Source: RUG695 sp050943135 (GTDB taxonomy: Bacteria; Planctomycetota; Planctomycetia; Pirellulales; Thermoguttaceae). Taken from it: a stretch of 64,000 bases of DNA. The DNA is taken from positions 1 through 64,000 of the forward strand of contig JBMNOP010000005.1 in NCBI GenBank assembly GCA_050943135.1, written 5' to 3'. Shown one piece after another: positions 43,188 to 51,708 of this stretch (position 1 is its first letter; every line of letters starts with the position of its first letter). A program made the translations under genes and the position numbers. The notes under the pieces are model-generated. The model ran no database searches and was not told the origin of the DNA. It saw only the letters and a list, made by a program, of their open reading frames with translations.

Positions 43188-45944
43188 TTACTGATTCTCC
43201 GTAATAACCTTATCGTCTTCCGTCGGAGCCGGTTCTTCATCGCCACCGAAACGTCGGATCTCCGGATCAATCTCGGCGTTGCTGACTGCCGGGATGGCAT
43301 CGGCAGTGCTCCAGATTTTCCCCGCGTAGATCATGTTTCCCAGGAGGGGGTCGCAGATCGCGTAGAGAAGGTTGTCGAAGTTGTGTTGCGGACCGTAGGC
43401 CGAAGAGTTGATCGACCAGAGGCGATTCTTAAACGAGGCAGGAGCCGTACTCGGGTCAACCGGGGCGACGCCGATCGCCTGAGGGCCCCCCGCACCGTAA
43501 AGTAACGGGTAGAAATGAAGCGCGTTATCACTCGGGTTAAAGACGTTGACCATACTCGAAAGGAGTTGGCTTCCGCGCGCGTAGAGCCCGCGGGTGCTGA
43601 AATCGCCGTAGTTACACGCACCGGCCAGCAGGATGGCATGATACCGGTCGCTTGCTACATAATGTTTTGCCGCCGGTAACGAATGCCCGAGACAGGTGCC
43701 GCCGACCAGCAGTTCGAGCGCACAGCCAATCGTACGAGCGCCGAAACTGAACCCGAGCATTGTGACGTCGGAACCGGTACCGTTGGTCGCGCTCAGGAAC
43801 GAAGCCAGATAGAACCCATTCAAGTCGGCCAAATACGCTTTGACCTGGCTGTCGGAACGAATCCGCTGATCTTGGCGTTGCGAGGCCCACTTCCAGATGA
43901 CCAGGCGGTAAGGGGTTTGAATCCGCTGGCGGGAACGCATTTTATCGATACGGTATTTCAGCGACTGTGCATGTTTCAGCGCGCCGGACCATTCGGTCAT
44001 ATTTCCGTGAATCAGGATGACGGTCGGGATGTCGGGATGGAGCGTCGATTTGTATTCTTCGATCGTCGACGGGACGAACTTCCCACTGTCGGCACGCCAA
44101 CACGCGAGTTTCGTCGGGTCGACCGTGACGCCGGAAAGTCTTTCGGAACTGATGGCCCAGACTTCACTGACACGAGCAACCTTAGCCGGGGCGGGCGCGG
44201 CGGATGAGGCGGGTTTCGCGGTCTCGTTGTCGGCGGTAACCACCGGTTCTTTGGTTTCGGATTGGGGGGCTTCGGCCACCTCGGCGCCCTGCTCGGCCCC
44301 GGCGGGGGCACTCGCCCGTTCGGCGACTTGTTGCACGGTATTTTCGGCCTCTGTAGCCGATGCTTCGGCTTCGGTTGCCGGCTCGACCTGCTCAGCGACC
44401 TGTTGCGTGGTACTTTCGGCCTCTGTGGTCGATGCTTCGGCTTCGGTTGCCGGCTCGACCTGCTCAGCGACCTGTTGCGCGGTGCTTTCGGCCTCTGTGG
44501 CCGATGCTTCGGTTTCGGTTGCCGGCTCGACCTGTTCAGCGACCTGTTGCGCGGTGCTTTCGGCCTCTGTGGCCGATGCTTCGGTTTCGGTTACCGGCTC
44601 GACCTGTTCAGCGACCTGTTGCGCGGTGCTTTCGGCCTCTGTGGCCGATACTTCGGTTGTCTGTTCTTCGGTAGCGGCAACCTCCTCGGTCACCTGCGGT
44701 TGAACTTCCGTGTCCTTAGCGGCATCGGCGTCGAAACGTTCGGCGACCATCGCGTCCGGTTCCTGCGCTTCGTAAACAGGCGTGCTTTTGGTGACTTGCT
44801 CGTCGGTAGCGAGAATATCCCAACTCAGACTGTCGGAAAGATCCGTCGAATCCGGAACCGTGGCCTTTACCGTTTCGGAGGCCGGGTTGGCCGGAACCCA
44901 GTTCAGATCGACTACGGTCGATTCTTCCGGAGCCGCGACGGCGATGTTATCAAAGAAGTCGACCGGTTCGGCGTCGGCGGGTTCCGCCGTTTCGGCGACC
45001 GGATTGACCGGAACCCATTTCAGATCGGTCGCGGTCGATTCTTCCGGAGCCGCGACGGCAACGTCATCAAAGAAGTCGACCGGTTCGGCACCGGTAGGTT
45101 CCGCGATCTCGGAATCGGCAACCGTGGTTTCCGGGGTCGATTTGGAGATGGCATCTTCAGCGGACGAAGAATCGACGGCCACGGAATCGGCGGAAACCGG
45201 AGAGTCTTCTTCCTCTGGCATCGATTCTTCATCCGAGCCCAGATCGGCGATGAAGAGATCGACATCTTCGGACTTTGCATTTTTAGGCTCGTTTTCCGGT
45301 TCGCCCGCATTACCGTGCGGTTCGTTCGCGGCCACTTGGTCGGTCGCCGTGCCGACCGGGAAAGCCGTGTCCTCGACCGTCGCGGTTGAGATCGGTTCAT
45401 CGGCAAAGAAGTTAATGTCTTCCGATTTCGCGCTTGTCGGCTCGTCCGAAGTGTCAAGCGTTAAGGTCATGGGCGCATCGGCTTCGGTTGTTTTGATCGT
45501 CTCAAGGGGTGCGACCGTTTCGGTGGGGGTCACGTTGTCGACGGCGGTCAAATGTCCATCGGTCGCGAAATCGGCAACGGTGTCCGGCTCGGTATTCTCA
45601 AAGAAGAAGAAGGGGGGTTCATCGGGGAGAGAATTCTCCGCGATATTATCGGCCGGGGTCGCTTGTGTGATCCGAGTATCGGAGGGGCCGGAGGTTGCCG
45701 GAAACCGATCGAAACTCGTCGGATTATCGTCTCGACCCTTTTGCTCCTTGGCAAAAGAGGCCAGTTGTTTCGGCGGGTCCTCGGCCTCGCCGAAAATCCA
45801 CGTGTCCGTTTTGTCGTTTTGCTCGGGCGCGAACCGTGACGATTGCAAAGAGATTGCCCAGTTGATGCAAATTATTGTCAAGGCCGAGACCAGGAAGAGC
45901 GCAAGAAGCGGATGTTTTCGGAAGAAATTGGAAAGATAGTTCAT
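43188..45944 (-). CDS. Membrane-anchored alpha/beta hydrolase with long repeat-rich linker
   Basis: A 918-residue protein. ATG 45944 follows AAGGG. An N-terminal membrane helix (LLALFLVSALTIICINWAIS) is followed by about 580 residues of acidic, Pro/Thr/Ala/Glu-rich low-complexity sequence with two kinds of tandem repeat (39-residue units near 290-350 and 24-residue units near 435-540). The C-terminal domain from about 615 is an alpha/beta hydrolase: TVILIHGNMTEWSGALKHAQ (oxyanion region), then GSDVTMLGFSFGARTIGCAL with nucleophile elbow GFSFG, and a late YGPQHNFDNLL whose His may be catalytic. DUF900-like relatives occur in planctomycetes. The hydrolase probably acts outside the membrane, held away from it by the linker. 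Substrate is unknown. Confidence 0.78.
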   Translation of the reverse strand: MNYLSNFFRKHPLLALFLVSALTIICINWAISLQSSRFAPEQNDKTDTWIFGEAEDPPKQLASFAKEQKGRDDNPTSFDRFPATSGPSDTRITQATPADNIAENSLPDEPPFFFFENTEPDTVADFATDGHLTAVDNVTPTETVAPLETIKTTEADAPMTLTLDTSDEPTSAKSEDINFFADEPISTATVEDTAFPVGTATDQVAANEPHGNAGEPENEPKNAKSEDVDLFIADLGSDEESMPEEEDSPVSADSVAVDSSSAEDAISKSTPETTVADSEIAEPTGAEPVDFFDDVAVAAPEESTATDLKWVPVNPVAETAEPADAEPVDFFDNIAVAAPEESTVVDLNWVPANPASETVKATVPDSTDLSDSLSWDILATDEQVTKSTPVYEAQEPDAMVAERFDADAAKDTEVQPQVTEEVAATEEQTTEVSATEAESTAQQVAEQVEPVTETEASATEAESTAQQVAEQVEPATETEASATEAESTAQQVAEQVEPATEAEASTTEAESTTQQVAEQVEPATEAEASATEAENTVQQVAERASAPAGAEQGAEVAEAPQSETKEPVVTADNETAKPASSAAPAPAKVARVSEVWAISSERLSGVTVDPTKLACWRADSGKFVPSTIEEYKSTLHPDIPTVILIHGNMTEWSGALKHAQSLKYRIDKMRSRQRIQTPYRLVIWKWASQRQDQRIRSDSQVKAYLADLNGFYLASFLSATNGTGSDVTMLGFSFGARTIGCALELLVGGTCLGHSLPAAKHYVASDRYHAILLAGACNYGDFSTRGLYARGSQLLSSMVNVFNPSDNALHFYPLLYGAGGPQAIGVAPVDPSTAPASFKNRLWSINSSAYGPQHNFDNLLYAICDPLLGNMIYAGKIWSTADAIPAVSNAEIDPEIRRFGGDEEPAPTEDDKVITENQ
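44344..44631. repeat. Four 72-bp tandem repeats inside the hydrolase gene
   Basis: Units start at 44344, 44416, 44488 and 44560 with exact 72-base spacing; partial units flank both ends (to about 44316 and 44655). Each codes 24 residues of the pattern VEPATETEASATEAESTAQQ followed by VAEQ. Several units are nearly identical, so copy number may vary between strains. Confidence 0.93.
44891..45099. repeat. Two 117-bp direct repeats inside the hydrolase gene
   Basis: Units begin at about 44891 and 45008. Each codes for 39 residues containing AEPVDFFD, VAVAAPEEST and WVPVNP or WVPANP. Divergence is higher than in the 72-bp set, so this duplication is older. Confidence 0.8.
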
Positions 45945-46061
45945 GACTTGCCCTTGTTGCTACCCGTTGTTGCTATCCATCTGTTGGGCGGATAGAGTCG
46001 ATGTTGACGGACTGTCACCGAGTCCTTCTCGAGTAAAAACGGCAATTTACTTTTCAGATTT

Positions 46062-46179
46062 TAACGATTCTTTGGGTTTCTCTCGATAATGCTGAAAAAA
46101 TGGATTCGAGCGACGTGAAACTTTAACGATTAAAAGGGAAGTAACGATTACCGGGCCGGTTTCGACGGTATTAACGATT
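46062..46179. promoter_or_regulatory. Cluster of four TAACGATT direct repeats in a divergent promoter region
   Basis: TAACGATT occurs at 46062, 46124, 46142 and 46172 in the 485-bp region (45945-46429) between the divergent hydrolase and Cys-rich lipoprotein genes. Another copy lies at 53834 between the divergent DUF1598 and glf genes. Repeated identical 8-mers in intergenic DNA suggest binding sites for a response regulator or similar protein. Nothing else was recognised in this region. Confidence 0.45.
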
Positions 46180-46429
46180 ATTATGCCCCGGCGAAAAAAA
46201 GACCTCGAAAAGAGCCTCAAAAACTGCATCGGAGCATTTGTTTTTTCGATAATCGGTGTAAAGTGGAGTACCGGAGGGTGCCAGGGTTTATCGGCACACT
46301 TCCGACGTCATTCGGTCAATGTAACAGGATGGCGGGATCGCTTCGAAGGCTTGTTGGGCTTCTGGTGTAAAGAAGTTTTCGGCCTTGTCGCCATGCCGCA
46401 GTCGTTTTCCCTTTCGGAGAGGATAGAAT

Positions 46430-46759
46430 ATGAGAAAGTTAGTTGTGGTTTGCTCGCTGGCCCTGCTGGTCTCGATGGTCGGCATCGGTTGCGGTTCGAT
46501 GTCAAGTTGCTGGACTCGCAGCGGTTCGCGTGTTCCCGTCGCCTCCGGCTACGGTACCCCCATCAGCGCTCCGGTGGGCGCCGCTCCGATTGTGGATTCG
46601 CAGATGATCTACTCTTCCGGGTGCAACCCCTGCACGCCGGTTGCCAATGCGTGTAATCCCTGCAGTGCTCAGCCTGCATGTAACCCCTGTGATCCTTGCG
46701 GATCCTCCTCTTCCGGGTATCCGATGGGTGGGGCGATGCCCGGACCGGCCGGAACCTGA
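46430..46759 (+). CDS. Cys-rich small lipoprotein with CNPC repeats
   Basis: A 109-residue exported protein. ATG 46430 follows GGAGAGGATAG. The signal peptide ends in SMVGIGC, giving Cys21 as lipidation site. The mature part is low in charge, with a block of repeats SSGCNPCTPVANACNPCSAQ followed by PACNPCDPCGSS and a Gly/Pro tail. Four CxxC pairs could form disulfides or bind metal. Small lipoproteins of this style are common in planctomycetes and may sit on the cell surface; no function is assigned. A strong terminator lies 60 bp downstream. Confidence 0.78.
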   Translation: MRKLVVVCSLALLVSMVGIGCGSMSSCWTRSGSRVPVASGYGTPISAPVGAAPIVDSQMIYSSGCNPCTPVANACNPCSAQPACNPCDPCGSSSSGYPMGGAMPGPAGT

Positions 46760-46820
46760 GATTGATCATTGGAAGACCCCAGGTTACGGAGACTCGGGGT
46801 TTTCCGGGCCTAACGAAAAA

Positions 46821-46849
46821 GAGCCGACGCTTTCTGTCGGCTCCTTTTT
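46821..46849. terminator. Intrinsic terminator between the Cys-rich lipoprotein and DUF1844 genes
   Basis: Stem GAGCCGAC/GTCGGCTC (46821-46828 with 46836-46843), loop GCTTTCT, then CTTTTT; A-run on the left side. It ends the rightward gene and may also serve the leftward DUF1844 gene. Confidence 0.9.
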
Positions 46850-46932
46850 GTGCAATCCTTCCATTTTACTTTTTTTGCCCCTTTTCACGTGAAACCGCTT
46901 TTGAGATTTCTTGTGCGGTCTGTTCCCAGGTT

Positions 46933-47373
46933 TTACCCGTTTTGGGTTTGGGCGTCGCGCCGATTCTTTTCGTTTTGGGCTGTGACATAGAGCATTTGAA
47001 GTTCACTCAGTACACCGGTCAGTGTACGCGTCTCTTCGTCGGTGCGGTTCCCTTCCGTCTTTTTGATGAGCAGGTCGACGGTATCAATCAGATGACTGGC
47101 CTGGTGGAAGTAGAACTCGCTTTTCCCCGTACCGGGATTCGGATAGATTCCCATCGAAACCATTGCCTGGGCCGCAATCGACGAGACTAACGTGACCAGG
47201 GTTGGCGGGGGGAGCGGAACGTCATGCGGCATCTCGTGTTCGGTGCCCTCTTCGTGGTGCTGGCCATTACAGCAGCAGTGATCTTCCTCTTCATGGTGCT
47301 GGCCGTTACAGCAGTTGTGACCTTCCGTTTCGTGATGCTGATCGTCGCAACAGGTTTTTTCTTTGTCACTCAT
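46933..47373 (-). CDS. DUF1844 protein with His/Cys-rich N-terminal repeats
   Basis: A 146-residue protein. ATG 47373 follows AAGGAAT. The C-terminal 95 residues match DUF1844: PPPTLVTLVSSIAAQAMVSM, GIYPNPGTGKSEFYFHQASH, LIDTVDLLIKKTEGNRTDEE. That domain is small, helical and of unknown function, widespread in planctomycetes and relatives. The first 45 residues are special: three 13-residue repeats of the type CCNGQHHEEEDHC contain seven Cys and ten or more His, an obvious metal-binding tract (nickel, zinc or copper). The DNA repeats at a 39-base period (starts at 47251, 47290, 47329). Such a tail could serve metal storage or sensing; it may also be a quick, recently grown repeat. Confidence 0.83.
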   Translation of the reverse strand: MSDKEKTCCDDQHHETEGHNCCNGQHHEEEDHCCCNGQHHEEGTEHEMPHDVPLPPPTLVTLVSSIAAQAMVSMGIYPNPGTGKSEFYFHQASHLIDTVDLLIKKTEGNRTDEETRTLTGVLSELQMLYVTAQNEKNRRDAQTQNG

Positions 47374-47586
47374 AATTCTGAATTCCTTCTTAGCTACTTG
47401 AAACTTATTGCAATTTTTTCGGTTACCGTTATCATAACCCTATAATTATACCCATAAACTGCGCAACGTATACCCGCCATTTCGTCACTCGCAGAAGGAG
47501 AGGGCGGAAGGGGCGTCTGTTTTTCTTTTTGTTCCACCGTCGAATGGTGATGTTGGAGCAATCAACCTCGGAGAGAGGGGTGAACA

Positions 47587-48762
47587 ATGGATCAAGACCT
47601 TCAAAAGGTATCGCGGCGGATTCAGGCGATCAAGACCGAATGGGGAAACCGTCTCTGTATCTTGGGCCACTATTACCAGACGCCCGCAATTTTGGCGCAT
47701 GTCGATGTGGTCGGGGATTCTTTCAAACTGAGTAAGGAAGCCGCCGCGCGCGAAGGATGTGACGCCATCGTTTTCTGCGGGGTTCACTTTATGGCCGAGA
47801 CGGCCGATATCTTGGCCAACGCGCCGAACCGGCTTGCCCTCCGCACAAAACCGGTCGAAGTTCTTCTGGCGAACGCCCGGGCCGGTTGTCCGATGGCCGA
47901 TATGGCAACCCTTCGCGGTGTCGAAGCCGCATGGAACGAAATGGCGGAAGTTATCGACGTCGACGATGTCGCGCCGATCACCTACGTCAACTCGTCGGCT
48001 GCCATCAAAGCTTTCTGCGGCAAACGAGGCGGGTTCTCGTGTACCTCGTCGAATGCCGATAAGGTGCTACGTCGTGCTCTCTCGGAAAAAAAGCGAGTCC
48101 TCTTTATTCCCGACGAACATTTGGGGCAGAACACCGCACTCAAATTCGGGATTCCCGAGAGAGAAATCCTCTTCTGGAGCCATTCTAACCCCACCATGCT
48201 TGAGAAGACGGCCTTCCTGGAACAGGAAGGATTCCTTCCGGTGGGTACCGTAGCGTCTTATGCCGAAGCCGCCGCGAAACCGCTCGGGGGGAACCGCCCG
48301 CAAGATTTGCGCAACGCCAAAATCATTCTTTGGCGGGGTTTCTGCCCGGTTCATCAGCGGTTCCTGCCGCGCGATATCGTCCGATTCCGGGAAGATCACC
48401 CTAATGGGCGGATTGCCGTTCACCCGGAATGTCGGCGTGATGTCGTTTTTGCCGCTGATATGGCTGGCTCCACAAAGCGTCTCCTCGACTTGGTTGCCAA
48501 AAGTGAACCCGGCTCGGTTTGGGGGATCGGAACGGAACGGCATTTTGTCGAAAATCTGATCAATGAGTACAAAGACCGAGACGTCTGCTTCCTCTCTCCG
48601 GAAAAGCCTCTTTGTTCCGATATGAGTCGAACCACTCTTGACGACTTGCTTCGCGCCCTCGTTTCTCTGGAAGAAGGCGAGCCGATCAACCGGGTTTCGG
48701 TCGACGAGTCGGTTGCTGCCGGAGCACGTCTGGCCTTGGAAAGAATGCTCGAATGTGAATAA
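47587..48762 (+). CDS. nadA: Quinolinate synthase A
   Basis: Fe-S enzyme that condenses iminoaspartate with dihydroxyacetone phosphate to quinolinate in NAD synthesis. The 391 residues show ILGHYYQTPAILAHVDVVGD near 26, VFCGVHFMAETADIL near 62, cluster Cys in RAGCPMADM near 100, the SSNADKVL substrate region near 153, WRGFCPVHQRF near 250 and HPECRRDV near 280, and LCSDMSRTTL with another Cys near 340. ATG 47587 follows GGAGAGAGGGGTG, a strong ribosome site. nadB and nadC are not adjacent. The length is slightly above the common 350. Confidence 0.96.
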   Translation: MDQDLQKVSRRIQAIKTEWGNRLCILGHYYQTPAILAHVDVVGDSFKLSKEAAAREGCDAIVFCGVHFMAETADILANAPNRLALRTKPVEVLLANARAGCPMADMATLRGVEAAWNEMAEVIDVDDVAPITYVNSSAAIKAFCGKRGGFSCTSSNADKVLRRALSEKKRVLFIPDEHLGQNTALKFGIPEREILFWSHSNPTMLEKTAFLEQEGFLPVGTVASYAEAAAKPLGGNRPQDLRNAKIILWRGFCPVHQRFLPRDIVRFREDHPNGRIAVHPECRRDVVFAADMAGSTKRLLDLVAKSEPGSVWGIGTERHFVENLINEYKDRDVCFLSPEKPLCSDMSRTTLDDLLRALVSLEEGEPINRVSVDESVAAGARLALERMLECE

Positions 48763-48771
48763 TAACCGCCG

Positions 48772-48799
48772 TTGAAGAAAATCTCCAACGTGGTATACT
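48772..48799 (+). promoter_or_regulatory. Promoter for ahcY
   Basis: TTGAAG (48772-48777) and TATACT (48794-48799), 16 bases apart. Transcription would begin near 48806, leaving about 150 bases of leader. Confidence 0.65.
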
Positions 48800-48805
48800 C
48801 GGGGC

Positions 48806-48954
48806 GAGTCTTTTTGCCGAGAGGAAGCCCCTTGAGGCGGGAAGTCTCTCGGTCTGTTCCGTCGGATGTCGGCGGGTACCTTGCCTACGATTCCCGCGGC
48901 GGTGTCTCTCCTTCATTCGATGTTTAGTACTTTCAGTGGGAAGGATAAATTCTG
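48806..48954 (+). other. Structured 5' leader of ahcY
   Basis: The leader can fold into a 7-bp stem CCGAGAG/CTCTCGG (48817-48823 with 48846-48852) closing an inner GCC/GGC helix, and a second stem GCGGG/CCCGC (48872-48876 with 48893-48897). It does not match the SAH riboswitch core that I know from ahcY leaders in other phyla. The ribosome site GGGAAGGA at 48938-48945 precedes ATG 48955. It might be an RNA control element or simply a stable leader. Confidence 0.35.
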
Positions 48955-50274
48955 ATGAGCAGTTCGGAGAATAAACTCCCTTTCAAAGTTGCCGATCTTG
49001 CGCTGGCCGACTGGGGGCGCAAAGAGATTCGTTTGGCCGAGAACGAGATGCCGGGACTGATGGCGCTTCGGAAGAAATATGCCGATTCGAAACCGCTCGC
49101 CGGTGCCCGCATCGCCGGTTGCCTGCATATGACGATTCAGACCGCGGTTCTCATTGAAACGCTCACCGCACTCGGTGCCGAGGTTCAGTGGAGCAGTTGT
49201 AACAAATTCTCGACCCAAGACCACGCCGCAGCTGCGATCGCGGTGACGGGGGTGCCGGTCTACGCCTGGAAGGGAGAGACCGATGCCGAATACGACTGGT
49301 GTATCGAACAGACGCTCTTCTTCAAAGACGGCAACCCGCTTGATCTGATCGTCGACGACGGCGGTGACCTGACCATGATGGTCCATTCGCCGAAATACGC
49401 CCATCTCCTTCCCGGAATCAAAGGGCTTTCGGAAGAGACGACCACCGGTGTACACCGCCTCTACCAGATGGCAGAACGGGGCGAGCTGAAGGTTCCCGCC
49501 ATCAATGTCAACGATTCGGTTACGAAGAGCAAGTTCGACAACCTCTACGGTTGTCGCGAATCGCTCGCCGATGGAATTAAACGCGCTACAGACGTGATGG
49601 TCGCCGGCAAGGTAGTCGTCGTGGCCGGATACGGCGATGTCGGGAAAGGGTGTGCCCACTCGATGCGTTCATACGGCGCGCGTGTGCTGATTACCGAAAT
49701 CGACCCGATCTGCGCGTTGCAGGCCGCGATGGAAGGTTTTGAAATCGTTACGATGGACGAAGCCGCCTCGCGCGCGGGAATCTTTGTGACGACGACCGGA
49801 TGCTGTGATATCATCACCATCGAGCACCTCAAGAAAATGAAGAACGACGCAATCGTCTGCAACATCGGTCACTTCGACTGCGAAATCAACGTTGCCGACC
49901 TTGATGCGTTCCCCGGGATCAAAAGAGAGCAGATCAAACCACTTGTCGATCGATACACGTTCCCCGATGGGCATTCGGTCATTCTTCTGGCCGAAGGGCG
50001 TTTGGTGAACCTCGGATGTGCCACCGGCCACCCTTCCTTCGTGATGTCGAACTCCTTCTCGAATCAGATCCTCGCACAAATTGCCCTCTGGACCCGCGGC
50101 GCGGAATATCCGGTCGGTCAGGTTCGTGTTCTTCCGAAAGCTCTGGACGAAGAAGTTGCCCGCCTTCACCTTGATGCCGTCGGCGCCAAACTGACCCGAC
50201 TGACCCAGAAACAGGCCGATTACCTCGGCATTCCCGTCGAAGGCCCCTTCAAACCCGATTCTTACCGTTATTAA
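48955..50274 (+). CDS. ahcY: S-adenosylhomocysteine hydrolase
   Basis: Splits S-adenosylhomocysteine into adenosine and homocysteine, keeping methylation reactions going. The 439-residue length is standard. Motifs: AGCLHMTIQTAVLIETL near 55, SSCNKFSTQDHAAAAI near 80, DDGGDLT near 137, INVNDSVTKSKFDNLYGCRE near 183 and the NAD-binding VVVAGYGDVGKGCA near 222. The end PFKPDSYRY is typical (Lys/Tyr contact NAD). NIGHFDCEIN is the conserved turn near 302. It is transcribed from its own promoter with a long leader; the DUF1015 gene follows at about 95 bp. Confidence 0.97.
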   Translation: MSSSENKLPFKVADLALADWGRKEIRLAENEMPGLMALRKKYADSKPLAGARIAGCLHMTIQTAVLIETLTALGAEVQWSSCNKFSTQDHAAAAIAVTGVPVYAWKGETDAEYDWCIEQTLFFKDGNPLDLIVDDGGDLTMMVHSPKYAHLLPGIKGLSEETTTGVHRLYQMAERGELKVPAINVNDSVTKSKFDNLYGCRESLADGIKRATDVMVAGKVVVVAGYGDVGKGCAHSMRSYGARVLITEIDPICALQAAMEGFEIVTMDEAASRAGIFVTTTGCCDIITIEHLKKMKNDAIVCNIGHFDCEINVADLDAFPGIKREQIKPLVDRYTFPDGHSVILLAEGRLVNLGCATGHPSFVMSNSFSNQILAQIALWTRGAEYPVGQVRVLPKALDEEVARLHLDAVGAKLTRLTQKQADYLGIPVEGPFKPDSYRY

Positions 50275-50367
50275 GCAACAGGTCGTCGTTCCGCCGCGGG
50301 AATCGATACCCGCGCGAAACTCAGCAAGACGAAAACCGCATCTTCGATTTGATAACAGGTGATTAAC

Positions 50368-51708
50368 ATGCCGAACATCCAGCCACTTGCCGCTTGGCGC
50401 TACAATCCCGCACGGGTCGGCCAACTGACCGATGTGATCGCCCCCCCTTACGATGTCATCGACGGCCAACTGCAGGATCAACTTTACGCAAAGCATCCGA
50501 ATAACGTCGTTCGGCTGATCCTCAACAAGAAGGATCCGGAGCGCGACACCGAGCAGGACAACCGTTACACACGCAGCGCCCGTATTCTGAAAGAATGGAA
50601 AAACGAAGGGGTTCTTTTCCAAGAGACCGCCCCGGCGATCTATGTCTACCACCAAATCTACGAGGTCGAGGGGAAGACGCATACCCGCAAAGGGTTTATG
50701 TGCCGTTGCGAAGCCGTGCCTTTCGGGCAGGGAATGGTTTTTCCGCACGAAGAGACGATGAGTGGTCCGAAAATGGACCGTCTGATGCTCACCACCGCGT
50801 GCAAAATGAATTTTAGCCAAATCTTCGGCCTTTATTCCGACGACGGTGACGAGATTCAGCAGATGCTCGACGCGGCCACTTTGAAGCTGACCCCGATCGA
50901 AGCTGTTGACCATCTCGGCATCATCAACCGGATGTGGGTGGTGACCGATCCGAAAATACTTCTCAGGGTTGTCGCGGCGATGGGGCCGAAACCGATCTTC
51001 GTGGCCGACGGGCACCACCGGTACGAGACCGCCTGTAACTACCGAAAACAGATCGCCGAGACGGGTGCACTGACCAAAGACCATCCGGCCAACTACGTGC
51101 TGATGGTCTGCGTGGCGATGGAAGAACCCGGGCTTCTTGTATTGCCGACCCACCGTCTGTTCCGTGACGTGCCTTACTTCTCTCAGGCCGATTTGATCGA
51201 AAAACTCGGCGACACTTTCCGAGTGACGACGGTCGGTACCGGTGCCGCGGTTGCCGAAAGAGCCTGGACCCTGATCGAACAGATGAACGACCAGGGAACG
51301 ATGGCCATCTACACCGGGAAGGACGGCCGTTGGTCACTGATTCAGATCACCGAGGCCGGGCAAGCCAAGATGGCCGAAGTTGCCCCGGAGCATCACCCCG
51401 AGTGGCGGCATTTGGGTGTGGCGATTCTCCACCGCCTCGTCGTTGAAAATCTCCTCGGCCTGAAGAAATACGAAAAACCGAAGTACGTCCACACGGTCAA
51501 GGAGGTCGCCGACTCAATCAAGGGAGAGGGACTTGCCGACGATGACGGCAAACAACTTTCGAACCAATTCCCACTGGCCGCGCTCGTGTTGCCGGCAACG
51601 ATTAAAGACATCAAAGAGCTCTGCTTCCTCAACGAACGGATGCCCCCGAAAAGCACCTACTTTTATCCAAAACTGGTTACAGGTTTCGTCTTCAACGGAC
51701 TCGAATGA
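50368..51708 (+). CDS. DUF1015 family protein
   Basis: A 446-residue protein of the widespread DUF1015 group. Conserved stretches: QPLAAWRYNPARVGQLTDVI, APPYDVIDGQLQDQLYAKHP, NNVVRLILNK, AIYVYHQIYEVEGKTHTRKGF, VFPHEETMSGPKMDRLML, FVADGHHRYETACNYRKQ near 212 and LVLPTHRLF. The DGHHRYET motif looks like an active or metal site. Biochemical role is not established. ATG 50368 is preceded by AGGTGA; the GTG at 50359 is an alternative. It may belong to the ahcY transcript, since no terminator lies between. Confidence 0.88.
   Translation: MPNIQPLAAWRYNPARVGQLTDVIAPPYDVIDGQLQDQLYAKHPNNVVRLILNKKDPERDTEQDNRYTRSARILKEWKNEGVLFQETAPAIYVYHQIYEVEGKTHTRKGFMCRCEAVPFGQGMVFPHEETMSGPKMDRLMLTTACKMNFSQIFGLYSDDGDEIQQMLDAATLKLTPIEAVDHLGIINRMWVVTDPKILLRVVAAMGPKPIFVADGHHRYETACNYRKQIAETGALTKDHPANYVLMVCVAMEEPGLLVLPTHRLFRDVPYFSQADLIEKLGDTFRVTTVGTGAAVAERAWTLIEQMNDQGTMAIYTGKDGRWSLIQITEAGQAKMAEVAPEHHPEWRHLGVAILHRLVVENLLGLKKYEKPKYVHTVKEVADSIKGEGLADDDGKQLSNQFPLAALVLPATIKDIKELCFLNERMPPKSTYFYPKLVTGFVFNGLE

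Noticed and set aside
44344..44631. CRISPR-like array of regular repeats
   Set aside because: Repeats are directly adjacent without unique spacers, keep a 72-base codon phase and lie inside a coding sequence.
48806..48954. Known SAH riboswitch in front of ahcY
   Set aside because: The conserved core sequence and pseudoknot of that class were not found; only unassigned helices remain.
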